The notes under the pieces were generated by a model. The model ran no database searches and had not been told where the DNA came from. It saw only the letters and a list, made by a program, of their open reading frames with translations. Shown piece after piece: positions 26,923 to 34,481 of a stretch of 64,000 nt of DNA. Every line of letters begins with the position of its first letter. The stretch's first letter is position 1. The stretch is from Streptomyces sp. NBC_01451 (GTDB taxonomy: Bacteria > Actinomycetota > Actinomycetes > Streptomycetales > Streptomycetaceae), in the NCBI RefSeq assembly GCF_036227485.1, contig NZ_CP109479.1:2790001-2854000 (forward strand), in the 5' to 3' direction. Position numbers and translations under genes: made by a program.

Positions 26923-28458
26923 TCATCTCCTGGGCCGGAAGTGCGCCTCCGTCGACTGCTCCCCGGTGATCGTGGCCACGCAGCGCAGGACGCGCAGACC
27001 GTCGGCGTACTCGGTCTGGGTGGGCGGGAGTACGTCGATGGTCCAGCGGGCGGGGTCGATCTTGAGTGCGGTGCCCTGTCTGGACTCGGCCAGGACCTCG
27101 CGGGAGCAGAGTCTGCGGACGTCCGGGTGGTTCTCCAGTTCCCGCTGGTTGTTGGTCATCCCGTCGGACGGGAGCGGGGCTATCGCGAAGGTCTCCCACG
27201 GGTGCTCGACCACACAGTCGGAGCGGTTCACGCTGACGATGCCGACGGTGACGACCATGCCGCCCCAGCATTCGGCGGTCGTGGTGCAGCGGCCGTCCAT
27301 GCCGGCGACGCCGGTCGCCGGGCAGTTCTCGGTCGTCGTCGGTACGCCGAAACCGGCGTTCGCGGCCTGGGCCGCCCCGCCCGTGGCGGAGGCTGAGGCG
27401 GATGTGGAGGGTCCGGTGGTGGGCGACTCGGTCGTCGACGGCGGCAGGTACTGGTACGCGACTGTTCCGCCCGTCCCTACGACGGCCACCGCCACGGCCG
27501 CGACGGACAGCCGCACACTCACCTTCGTCCGCCGCCGCGGGGAGGCGGCGGCCGGCGGGACGGTGGTGGCCAGGGGGGAGGGCGGCGCGAACGTCGGGGT
27601 GAGGACGGAAGCGGGACCCGGGGCGGCTCCGCCCGTGTCCGTCAGGTCCACGGCGGCCAGTGCGTCCCTGAGCGCCGCGGCGCTCGGCAGCCGGTCGGCG
27701 GGGTCCGGGGCCATGGCGTGGCGGAGGACCTCGGTGAAGCGGGGGTTCACTCCGGGGAGGTCCGGCAGGGGCCAGGTGTGCCGGACGATGACCTCCGCGA
27801 TGCCCAGGCTGCCCTCCGCCGGGAAGTGCGGGGGTCTGCCGTGCACGAGGGCGTAGATCGTGGCGGCGAGGGAGTACACGTCACCGGCGGGGGTGGGCTC
27901 GGCCAGCCGGAACGCCTCCGGTGGGGCGTACGCGGGTGTCAGCGCCTCCCGGGTGACCGACAGTTCCTGGCCGGGGCGGGGCATCGCGGCCAGCCCGAAG
28001 TCGGCGAGGCCGACGTTTCCGTACCGGTCGATCATGATGTTGCCCGGTTTGATGTCGCGGTGCAGTACGCCGCCGGCGTGGGCCGCGGCCAGCGCGTCGG
28101 CGACGCGTATGCCGATGTCGCGCGCCTCGGCGGCCGGGAACGGACCCCGCTGGTGGAGGCGGTCGCCGAGCGACCCACCGGGGCACAGCTCCAGGACCAT
28201 GTACGGGCGGCCGTCGTCGAGCACCCCGGCGTCGTACACCGCCACCACATGCGGGTGGCCCGACAACTGACCCGCCGCGGTGACCTCACGCAGGAACCGC
28301 TGCCGGTCGCGGTCGGTGGCCAGGACGCGGCTGTCCATCTTGAGGGCGACCTCGCGGCCCACGGCAAGCTGGCGGGCCCGGTACACGGTGGCGAAACCGC
28401 CCTGGCCGAGCACCTCGACGACCTCGTAGCCGGGCACGCCCGTACGTTCGAACTGCAT
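26923..28458 (-). CDS. Membrane Ser/Thr protein kinase (PknB-like) with Cys-rich external domain
   Basis: 511-residue bacterial Hanks-type kinase. Kinase domain about 10-265: glycine loop LGQGGFATVYRA, VALKM lysine, HRDIKPGNIMID catalytic loop, LADFGLA (DFG), and APPEAF. A juxtamembrane Pro/Thr-rich stretch and one helix (VSVRLSVAAVAVAVVGTGG) follow near residue 325. The outside domain of about 150 residues has no PASTA repeats but several cysteines (ENCPATG, CTTTAECWGG, DCVVEH, RRLCSRE, VLRCVAT), probably disulfide-bonded. ATG at 28458 has GGGGGAG nine bases upstream. It is divergent from the Mut7-C gene. Signal and targets are unknown. Confidence 0.92.
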   Translation of the reverse strand: MQFERTGVPGYEVVEVLGQGGFATVYRARQLAVGREVALKMDSRVLATDRDRQRFLREVTAAGQLSGHPHVVAVYDAGVLDDGRPYMVLELCPGGSLGDRLHQRGPFPAAEARDIGIRVADALAAAHAGGVLHRDIKPGNIMIDRYGNVGLADFGLAAMPRPGQELSVTREALTPAYAPPEAFRLAEPTPAGDVYSLAATIYALVHGRPPHFPAEGSLGIAEVIVRHTWPLPDLPGVNPRFTEVLRHAMAPDPADRLPSAAALRDALAAVDLTDTGGAAPGPASVLTPTFAPPSPLATTVPPAAASPRRRTKVSVRLSVAAVAVAVVGTGGTVAYQYLPPSTTESPTTGPSTSASASATGGAAQAANAGFGVPTTTENCPATGVAGMDGRCTTTAECWGGMVVTVGIVSVNRSDCVVEHPWETFAIAPLPSDGMTNNQRELENHPDVRRLCSREVLAESRQGTALKIDPARWTIDVLPPTQTEYADGLRVLRCVATITGEQSTEAHFRPRR

Positions 28459-28590
28459 GCTGCCGTACTCCCCCACCAGCGAGGCCGACCGCCCCGGCCG
28501 GGGGTACCGGACCGGGGTGTTGAGAGCGCCGAGAGTAGTGCACGGGAAACCGGCGGGCGCGCCCGGTCGGTGCGATGACATGCTGACCGG

Positions 28591-29382
28591 GTGAGCAGAC
28601 CGGAGATCGTCATCAGTTTCGCCCCTGAGCTGCGTCTCTTCGTCCCTTCCGAGCGACGCGCCGGCCCGACGACCGTGGCCACCGACGGATCGTCCTCGCT
28701 CGGGCACGTGGTGGAGTCGCTGGGCGTGCCGCTCACCGAGGCCGGGCGGCTGCTGGTCGACGGCCGGGAGGTGCCGGTGTCCCATGTGCCGGGCGCGGGC
28801 GAGAAGGTGGAGGTCCGTGCCGTCGTCCGGCCGCAGCCGGTGCCGGGGGCGCCGCTGCGCTTCCTGCTCGACGTGCATCTGGGCACGCTCGCCCGCCGGT
28901 TGCGGCTCCTGGGTGTCGACGCGGCGTACGAGAGCGAGGACATCGGTGATCCGGCGCTGGCCGCGCTGTCGGCGGCCGAGCGGCGCGTGCTGCTCTCCCG
29001 GGACCGGGGTCTGCTGCGGCGCCGGGAGCTGTGGGCGGGCGCGTACGTCTACAGCGACCGTCCGGACGACCAGCTCCGGGACGTACTCGGCCGGTTCGCG
29101 CCCGCACTCGCCCCGTGGACCCGGTGCACCGCCTGCAACGGACGGCTGCGGCGGGCCGACAAGCAGACGGTCGGCGACCGGCTGGAGGACGGCACCCGGC
29201 GTACGTACGACGTCTTCGCGCAGTGTGCGACGTGCGAGCGTCTGTACTGGCGGGGTGCGCACCACGCCCGGTTGGAGGAGATCGTCGCGGGCGCGCTGAA
29301 CGAGTTCGGCGGCGGGGCCGGAACCGATGGCCGCGCGAAGGCGTTGAACGTGCGTAGCGAAAAGGACGTATTGACAGGTTGA
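28591..29382 (+). CDS. Mut7-C RNase-domain protein with N-terminal ubiquitin-like domain
   Basis: 263-residue fusion. The N-terminal 85 residues form a MoaD/ThiS-like ubiquitin-fold domain (IVISFAPELRLFVPSERR ... VDGREVPVSHVPGAGEKVEV). The rest is Mut7-C, a PIN-like nuclease domain: RFLLDVHLGTLARRLRLLGVDAAY, LLSRDRGLLRRRELWAGAY, and a zinc ribbon with CTACNG and QCATCERLYW. RNase activity is predicted for the family, but the physiological substrate is not known. GTG at 28591 begins the conserved sequence. The neighbouring divergent gene is the Ser/Thr kinase. Confidence 0.9.
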   Translation: MSRPEIVISFAPELRLFVPSERRAGPTTVATDGSSSLGHVVESLGVPLTEAGRLLVDGREVPVSHVPGAGEKVEVRAVVRPQPVPGAPLRFLLDVHLGTLARRLRLLGVDAAYESEDIGDPALAALSAAERRVLLSRDRGLLRRRELWAGAYVYSDRPDDQLRDVLGRFAPALAPWTRCTACNGRLRRADKQTVGDRLEDGTRRTYDVFAQCATCERLYWRGAHHARLEEIVAGALNEFGGGAGTDGRAKALNVRSEKDVLTG

Positions 29383-29583
29383 CAGGAGGCAACGAGGGGA
29401 GACTTCGACAGAAAGCTTCAGGCATCATCTGTGTCGCCCGTCCGCCCTCACCCCTTCTCTTCCCGGACATCACCCCGTCACGCGGACTGGGAACGCTCTT
29501 GCCGTCCCCCCTTGCTTCGCTCTTCAATTCCCCCCGTCCGCCCCCGCAGCGCGTGGGCGCAACGTGGAAGGACGACGCGCGCT

Positions 29584-30636
29584 GTGTCCTCTTTGCCCAT
29601 AGTTCCCATCGCCCCGCCCGCTCCGACGGTCCAGGCCCCTCCCCAGGGCACCGCGGACTGTCCCGTCGCGGCTTCCCGCGCCTCCTTCTGTGCCCGGTTC
29701 CCCGCCGCCCGGCACGCCCGCCGGGTGCTCTGTCTGCTGCCGCTCGTGCTCATCGGGGTCTGGGCTGCCGACAACTGGCGGGTCCTGCACGACGGGGCCC
29801 GGCAGCTCACCACCGCCGACCCCGGGTGGCTCGCGATCGGGGCCGCGTTCACGTTCCTGTGCTGGGTGTCCGCCGCCTTCGCCCGGCAGGGCGCGATCCC
29901 GGAGCGGCTGCCGCCCGGACTGCTGCTGGCCTCGCAGTTCGCCGCCGGCGCCGCCAACAACGTCCTTCCGGCCGGTCTCGGCGCCCACGCCGTCACCCTG
30001 CGCTTCCTGACCGGCCGTGGCATCCCGCTGGCCCGGGCCACCGCGTCCCTCGCCCTGTACTCGCTGGTCAAGCCGGTCGCGAAACTCCTGCTGATCCTCG
30101 CGCTCCTGGCGACCTTCCCGACCTCCCTGGGCACCACCGACCTCCTCCCCGACCAGGAGACGCTGCTGCCCATCGCCATGGGCGTGACCGGCGCGGTGGT
30201 CGTGGTGACGCTGGTTCTGACCTTCGTACGTCCGCTGCGGCGCCCCCTGCTCGACGGTGTGCGCACCGCGCTGACCGACGCGCGGCGGCTGCACACCCGG
30301 CCGGTCCGGGTCGCCGCGCTGTGGGGCGGTGCCGCCGGGTTCTCGCTGTGCCAGGCGGCGGTGCTGGCCTGCGTCGGTGCCTCGCTGGGGCTGCCGATCG
30401 CCTGGCCGGACGTCGTCTTCGCCTACCTCGCCGCGAGCGCCGCGGTCGGCGCCGTACCCGCGCCGGCCGGGATCGGTCCCGTCGACGCGGCGCTCGTGTT
30501 CACGCTGGCCGCGATGGGCGCCCCGCTGTCCCTGGCCACCGCGGCCGTCGTCGGCTTCCGTGTCCTGACGGTCTGGCTGCCGCTGCTGCCGGGCGCCCTC
30601 GTGCTGTCGATGCTGGTGCGCGCCAAGGTGCTGTGA
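29584..30636 (+). CDS. YbhN/lysylphosphatidylglycerol-synthase-TM-like membrane protein
   Basis: About 350 residues with seven or eight transmembrane helices (LCLLPLVLIGVWAAD, WLAIGAAFTFLCWVSAAF, LALYSLVKPVAKLLLILALLA, ITGAVVVVTLVLTF, and three C-terminal ones). The family motif region AGAANNVLPAGLGAHAVTLRFL and AAVGAVPAPAGIGPVDAALV is typical of the UPF0104/MprF-TM superfamily, which includes lipid flippases. There is no aminoacyl-transferase domain. GTG at 29584 has AAGGA 11 bases upstream; longer starts read through non-coding sequence. The gene ends in a repeat-rich region and converges on the megasynthase operon. A role in moving that operon's lipid is only a guess. Confidence 0.8.
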   Translation: MSSLPIVPIAPPAPTVQAPPQGTADCPVAASRASFCARFPAARHARRVLCLLPLVLIGVWAADNWRVLHDGARQLTTADPGWLAIGAAFTFLCWVSAAFARQGAIPERLPPGLLLASQFAAGAANNVLPAGLGAHAVTLRFLTGRGIPLARATASLALYSLVKPVAKLLLILALLATFPTSLGTTDLLPDQETLLPIAMGVTGAVVVVTLVLTFVRPLRRPLLDGVRTALTDARRLHTRPVRVAALWGGAAGFSLCQAAVLACVGASLGLPIAWPDVVFAYLAASAAVGAVPAPAGIGPVDAALVFTLAAMGAPLSLATAAVVGFRVLTVWLPLLPGALVLSMLVRAKVL

Positions 30637-30883
30637 CCAGCACCAGGTGGGGTGCCGCGCACCAGGTGCTGTGACCAGCACCGGATCTTGTGCCGCGCAC
30701 CGTGTTCCGTGCCGCGCACCGTGCTCCGTGCCGCGGCCGGGCCCTGTGACGCGCGCAGGTCCCGTGGCACGAGCAGGTTCTGTGCCCGAGCAGGTTCTGT
30801 GCCGCGCCCGGTCGCTGTAGCGCGCCCGTGCCCTGTGCGCCCGTGCCCTGTGCCGCGCCGGTGGGTCGTGACGCGCACGGTGT
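30627..30883. repeat. Degenerate minisatellite with about 13 units of 15-20 bp
   Basis: Units begin with GTGCCGCGC or GTGACGCGC-like words: GTGCCGCGCACCGTGTTCC, GTGCCGCGCACCGTGCTCC, GTGACGCGCGCAGGTCCC, GTGGCACGAGCAGGTTCT and so on. The array starts at the stop codon of the YbhN-like gene. The 18-base hairpin GGTGCTGTGACCAGCACC, which contains that stop, occurs twice (30627 and 30665). It fills most of the 370-base gap between two convergent genes; no gene is seen in it. Confidence 0.8.
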
Positions 30884-31010
30884 GTTCGCTCGGGTTCGTG
30901 CCGCGGCGTCCGCAGCGGCTGTCCCTGCCCGCGCCGGCCTGTTCTCCGTGCCGGGCGGGGTCCGGGGGCCGCGACCTGGGTGCCGGTGTTGTGGCCCCCG
31001 GAAGGGGGTG

Positions 31011-32123
31011 TCAGTCCCGGCGGGCCACCAGACGGTACGCGTTGGAGACGCCGAGGCGGTGGGAGATCGGCCGGACGGCGAAGCGGTCCAGCAGGGTGCC
31101 CAGGATCAGCGCCGGGACGCCGGCCAGCAGCAGGGCTCCACGCAGGGTGCGGCGCAGGGCGTTCGGGGGGTGCGGGAGCCACGGGAGGTTGTCGCGCGGG
31201 GCGGCGTTGTCGAGGGCCAGCCAGACGGCGGCGAGCAGGTCGACGGGGTCGTGCGGCTCGGCGTGCTGTTCCAGGACGACGGTGAAGCCGAGGTCGGTGA
31301 GCCGCTGCCGGAGGTTGTCGACGGGGACGAAGTGCAGGTGCTGGGGCTGGAGCCAGGGCAGCCACCAGCGGCCGAGCAGCTTGGCGTAACGGCTGTCGGG
31401 GTCGGGGACCTCGATCACCAGGTGTCCGCCGGGCCGGATGGCCTGCCGGGCGGCCTCCAGTTCGAGCGGGGGTTCGGTGCTGTGCTCCAGGTAGTGGAAC
31501 ATGCTGACGACGTCGTAGTGGGCGGCCAGTTCGGGGGCCAGTTCGGTGAAGCTGCCCCGGTAGCCGCGCTCGACGCGCCCCGCCCGTTCGGCGAGTTCGG
31601 CGCCGTCGGTGAAGTCGAGCCCGTCGAAGGTGGTGCCGGTGTGGACGCCCCGGGCCGCCTCGCAGAAGTGGCCGTGGCCGGTGCCGACGTCGAGCCAGTT
31701 CTTGGGCGAGTCGTCGAAGGGGAGCAGGGCGCGGGCGCGCTGCTCGTACATCTTCGTGCGGCTCGCGAAGGTGTTGCCGAGCTGCTTCTCGCCGAGTCCG
31801 TCGTAGAAGTCGCGGTAGTAGAACTCCAGCCCGGCGGCGCTGAGCCGGGGGTTCTGGAAGGTGTGCCGGCAGTCCTGGCAGCGGTCGAGGACGAACCGGC
31901 CGGGCTTGTGCTGGAGCAGGTCGGTGGTCCGCAGCCGGGTCTCCAGCCGGGCCGAGCCGCACCAGGGGCAATCGGTGCGCGGGGGTTCGAAGAACCGGTC
32001 GGTGCCGGAGGCCAGGTCGGCCTGATAGGCGGGCCGGAGGGCGGCCACCTGCTCGGTACGGGTCGCGCCGGCCTGGGCTTCCGGTGCCGTCGGTGCGTTG
32101 GTCCCGTGCTCGTCGTCACTCAT
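31011..32123 (-). CDS. Class I SAM-dependent methyltransferase with N-terminal zinc motif
   Basis: 370-residue methyltransferase, last gene of the megasynthase operon. The N-terminal 90 residues hold a probable zinc site, TDCPWCGSARL and DRCQDCRHTFQNPR. The SAM-binding motif I is WLDVGTGHGHFCEAARG near residue 145, with motif II-like acidic GLDFTD and FHYLEHSTEPP afterwards. A C-terminal hydrophobic stretch (LLLAGVPALILGTLLDRF) could touch the membrane. The start ATG overlaps the glycosyltransferase stop by four bases (ATGA), with GGAGACGGT upstream. By context it methylates the sugar or acyl part of the product; the position is unknown. Confidence 0.88.
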   Translation of the reverse strand: MSDDEHGTNAPTAPEAQAGATRTEQVAALRPAYQADLASGTDRFFEPPRTDCPWCGSARLETRLRTTDLLQHKPGRFVLDRCQDCRHTFQNPRLSAAGLEFYYRDFYDGLGEKQLGNTFASRTKMYEQRARALLPFDDSPKNWLDVGTGHGHFCEAARGVHTGTTFDGLDFTDGAELAERAGRVERGYRGSFTELAPELAAHYDVVSMFHYLEHSTEPPLELEAARQAIRPGGHLVIEVPDPDSRYAKLLGRWWLPWLQPQHLHFVPVDNLRQRLTDLGFTVVLEQHAEPHDPVDLLAAVWLALDNAAPRDNLPWLPHPPNALRRTLRGALLLAGVPALILGTLLDRFAVRPISHRLGVSNAYRLVARRD

Positions 32124-33325
32124 ACCGTCTCCTTGGCGGGCGCGCCGATGGCGAGTTGCTCAAGATGGGTGGCCGCGGCGGAGGCACCTCCGGCGGCCCG
32201 GAACGCGGTGCGGATCCGGTTCGCCGCGGCGCGGTGTCCGGGCTCGTGCAGTACGGCGTCGATCGCGGCGCCCAGTTTCGGCGCGGTGACCCGCCCGAAC
32301 CGCACCCGGATGCCCGCCCCGGCCGCCACGACCTGCCCGGCGACCACGGGCTGGTCGTCCCGGATGGGCGCGACGACGAGCGGCACACCGTGCCAGAGCG
32401 CCTCGCACACGGTGTTGTGCCCGCCATGGCAGACGACGGCGTCGACCCTTTCGAGGAGCGGGAGTTGGGGCACCGAGGCGGCGACCAGGACGCTTTTGTC
32501 GTCCTGGTCGCCCGGGGTGCCGCCGAGTACGCCCGCCGGGTCGACGATCACCGTCTGCATCCGGTCCGCCCGCTCCCGTGCGGCGGCCCGACACTCGGTC
32601 AGAAAGCGTTCGCCGACATCGGTGTTGGCGGTGCCGAGGGTGATGAGGACCGTGGCGCGGGCCGGGTCGAGCCAGTCCCAGGGGAAACCGGGCGGGGCGG
32701 GCCGGTCGGCGACGGACGGGCCGACGTACCGGATCTGGTCGCCCGTCCGGGCGTCCGGGCCGACGAACTCCGGTGTGCTGAAGGCGAGTACGAGGTGCGG
32801 GGAGAACCGTGGGTCCGCCGTGCCCGTGCTGTCACCGACGCGGTCCCTGAGTCCCGCGAGCAGCCCGTCCAGCCACTCCGCGACCTTGGGCATGCCGGAC
32901 AGTACGTCGGTGAACTCGGCGGAGGTGGTGGCCGAGGTCGCCCAGGGCAGACCCAGACGCTCGGCGACGAGCCCGCCGGCGAGGGCCTGTTGGTCGGCGA
33001 CGACGACATCCGGCCCGAACTCCCCGACGGCGGCGGCGACTCCGGGAGCCATCTCCTCGGCGAGCGGGGCGAGGAACCGTTCCCAGAGGAACTTCAGCGC
33101 CTCCGGCCCCCGCAGATCCGGTGGCCGTACGCCGTCGCCCGAGCCGGGGACGGGCCCGGCGCACGGAAAGACGGTGGCGCCCTTCCCCGCGAGCCGCCGC
33201 ACGAGTCCCGGATCGGCGCATGCCCAGGCCGACTCATGTCCACGTGCGGCGAGTTCGGCGGCGACACCGACGGCCGGGTTGATGTGCCCGACGAGCGGCG
33301 GCACGACGAACAGGAACCGGCTCAC
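32120..33325 (-). CDS. GT1-family (MGT/UGT-like) glycosyltransferase
   Basis: 401-residue GT-B fold enzyme. The N-terminal acceptor domain starts FLFVVPPLVGHINPAVGVAAELAARGH, the classic macrolide-glycosyltransferase opening. The C-terminal donor-binding signature is VVCHGGHNTVCEALWHGVPLVV followed by DDQPVVAGQV (about 310-350). GTG at 33325 overlaps the hydrolase stop (GTGA). It should transfer a sugar from a nucleotide sugar to a hydroxyl or carboxyl of a lipid or polyketide. Being inside a fatty-acyl synthase operon, it makes a glycolipid the most likely product. No sugar-biosynthesis genes are nearby, so a common primary nucleotide sugar is expected. Confidence 0.93.
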   Translation of the reverse strand: MSRFLFVVPPLVGHINPAVGVAAELAARGHESAWACADPGLVRRLAGKGATVFPCAGPVPGSGDGVRPPDLRGPEALKFLWERFLAPLAEEMAPGVAAAVGEFGPDVVVADQQALAGGLVAERLGLPWATSATTSAEFTDVLSGMPKVAEWLDGLLAGLRDRVGDSTGTADPRFSPHLVLAFSTPEFVGPDARTGDQIRYVGPSVADRPAPPGFPWDWLDPARATVLITLGTANTDVGERFLTECRAAARERADRMQTVIVDPAGVLGGTPGDQDDKSVLVAASVPQLPLLERVDAVVCHGGHNTVCEALWHGVPLVVAPIRDDQPVVAGQVVAAGAGIRVRFGRVTAPKLGAAIDAVLHEPGHRAAANRIRTAFRAAGGASAAATHLEQLAIGAPAKETV

Positions 33326-34149
33326 CGCGCTTCCGCCCCCGCCAGCTGCACCGGAACGGTCGCGCCGAGGATGAGCGACAGGATGTGCCCGCCGACCGTC
33401 CCCGACGCCTCGACGAGCACGGAGTGTTCGTGCCCCGGCACGACGACGGTCCGGCAGTCGGGCAGCACGGACTCCATCCAGGGCGCCAGTTCGGCGAGGT
33501 CGGAGTCACCCCCGTACACACCGAGGACCGGGCAGCGTACGGAACTCATCTCGTCCTCGGTCAGTACGCGGCTGGCCGGGATGTCCTGGGCGAGGGTGGT
33601 CTCGCGGGCCAGCCGGGCGGCGCCCTTGGCGAGGCGGGCGGTGTTCTGGCTGCGGTTGGCGGTGATCCAGGCGATGGCGTCGGCCTCGTTGTGGGCGAGT
33701 TCGTGCATGACCCGGCCGAGGATGCCGTCGAGTTTGCCCGCCCAGGCGGCGGTGGCCGGTTCCGACTCGATGAGGGAGACACTGGCGGCGCGCTCGGGGT
33801 GGCGGGCCGCGTATCCGAACGCGACGGTCCCGCCGTAGGAGTTGCCGACGAGATGGACCGGGCCGGTCACCTCCAGACGGTCGAGGAGTGCCTCCAGGTC
33901 GTCGATGTTGTCGTCGAGGGTGTAGCCGGTGGCGGGGCGGGTGGAACGGCCGTGGCCGCGCAGGTCGTACATGACGACGTCGATGCCGGAGGCGGCGAAC
34001 GCCGGTGCCACGGTGAAGTAGTAGCTGGCCAGGCTGTCGGTGAGCAGGCCGTGCACGAGTACGGCGGTCGCGGTGACCGGCCGGTCGCCGCGCGGGCCGA
34101 TGCGCTGGGCGTGCAGTCGCAGACCGCCGCCGATGTCGACGATCGCCAT
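33322..34149 (-). CDS. Alpha/beta hydrolase, candidate chain-release enzyme
   Basis: 275-residue alpha/beta hydrolase. Oxyanion region AVLVHGLLTDS, nucleophile elbow VGNSYGGTVAFGYA (Ser near residue 104), acid in VLGVYGGDSDLAELAPWM, and catalytic His in VVPGHEHSVLVEA. Neither megasynthase has a thioesterase domain, so this stand-alone hydrolase is the natural candidate for releasing the acyl chain, although ester or lipid hydrolysis is equally possible from the fold. It begins two bases after the ACP stop and overlaps the glycosyltransferase by four bases. Confidence 0.9.
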   Translation of the reverse strand: MAIVDIGGGLRLHAQRIGPRGDRPVTATAVLVHGLLTDSLASYYFTVAPAFAASGIDVVMYDLRGHGRSTRPATGYTLDDNIDDLEALLDRLEVTGPVHLVGNSYGGTVAFGYAARHPERAASVSLIESEPATAAWAGKLDGILGRVMHELAHNEADAIAWITANRSQNTARLAKGAARLARETTLAQDIPASRVLTEDEMSSVRCPVLGVYGGDSDLAELAPWMESVLPDCRTVVVPGHEHSVLVEASGTVGGHILSLILGATVPVQLAGAEAR

Positions 34150-34151
34150 GG

Positions 34152-34481
34152 TCAGTTCGCCTCCGCCGCTTTGAGGCTGGCGACGACGTGCTCGACGAGC
34201 CGTCCGACGGTGAGTTCGATGATCTCGTCGAAGTCCATGTTGGCCAGGAACTCGGCGAAGTTGACCCGGTTGCCGTACTTCTCCTCCAGGAGCCCGGCCA
34301 GGGTCACCAGGTCGATGCTCTCCAGTTCGAGGTCGCGGTTGAAGGTGGTGTCCATCCGGATCTCGACGTCGTCGAGGCCGTACTCGTCGAGGAGGACCGC
34401 GAGCATGCCCGTGATGTCGGCCAGCACCGCCTCCTCGCTACCGGTACCGGTTCCGCTCGTGTGCCCGTTGAGGCTGGTCAT
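34152..34481 (-). CDS. Stand-alone acyl carrier protein
   Basis: 109-residue acidic carrier protein. The phosphopantetheine attachment serine is in FNRDLELESIDLVTLAGLL (DLELES replaces the common DLGADS; Ser near residue 54). Helix II and III regions follow in EEKYGNRVNFAEFL and DEIIELTVGRLV. The first 15 residues are a flexible Ser/Gly/Thr tail. ATG at 34481 overlaps the stop of megasynthase A (ATGA). The variant motif differs from the tandem ACPs of protein B (DLSVDSIKRAEI), so it probably has a different job, such as loading, hand-off to the hydrolase or glycosyltransferase, or a specific tailoring step. Confidence 0.93.
   Translation of the reverse strand: MTSLNGHTSGTGTGSEEAVLADITGMLAVLLDEYGLDDVEIRMDTTFNRDLELESIDLVTLAGLLEEKYGNRVNFAEFLANMDFDEIIELTVGRLVEHVVASLKAAEAN

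Noticed and set aside
28459..29265. N-terminal extension of the Ser/Thr kinase frame
   Set aside because: It is antisense to the Mut7-C gene; the ATG at 28458 with GGGGGAG precedes the kinase domain directly.
29584..30636. YbhN-like protein as a member of the lipid operon
   Set aside because: It is on the opposite strand and converges on the operon across a minisatellite, so membership cannot be claimed from position.
30652..31389. Arg/Pro/Cys-rich frame across the minisatellite
   Set aside because: Its composition simply follows the repeat units and then the antisense of the methyltransferase.
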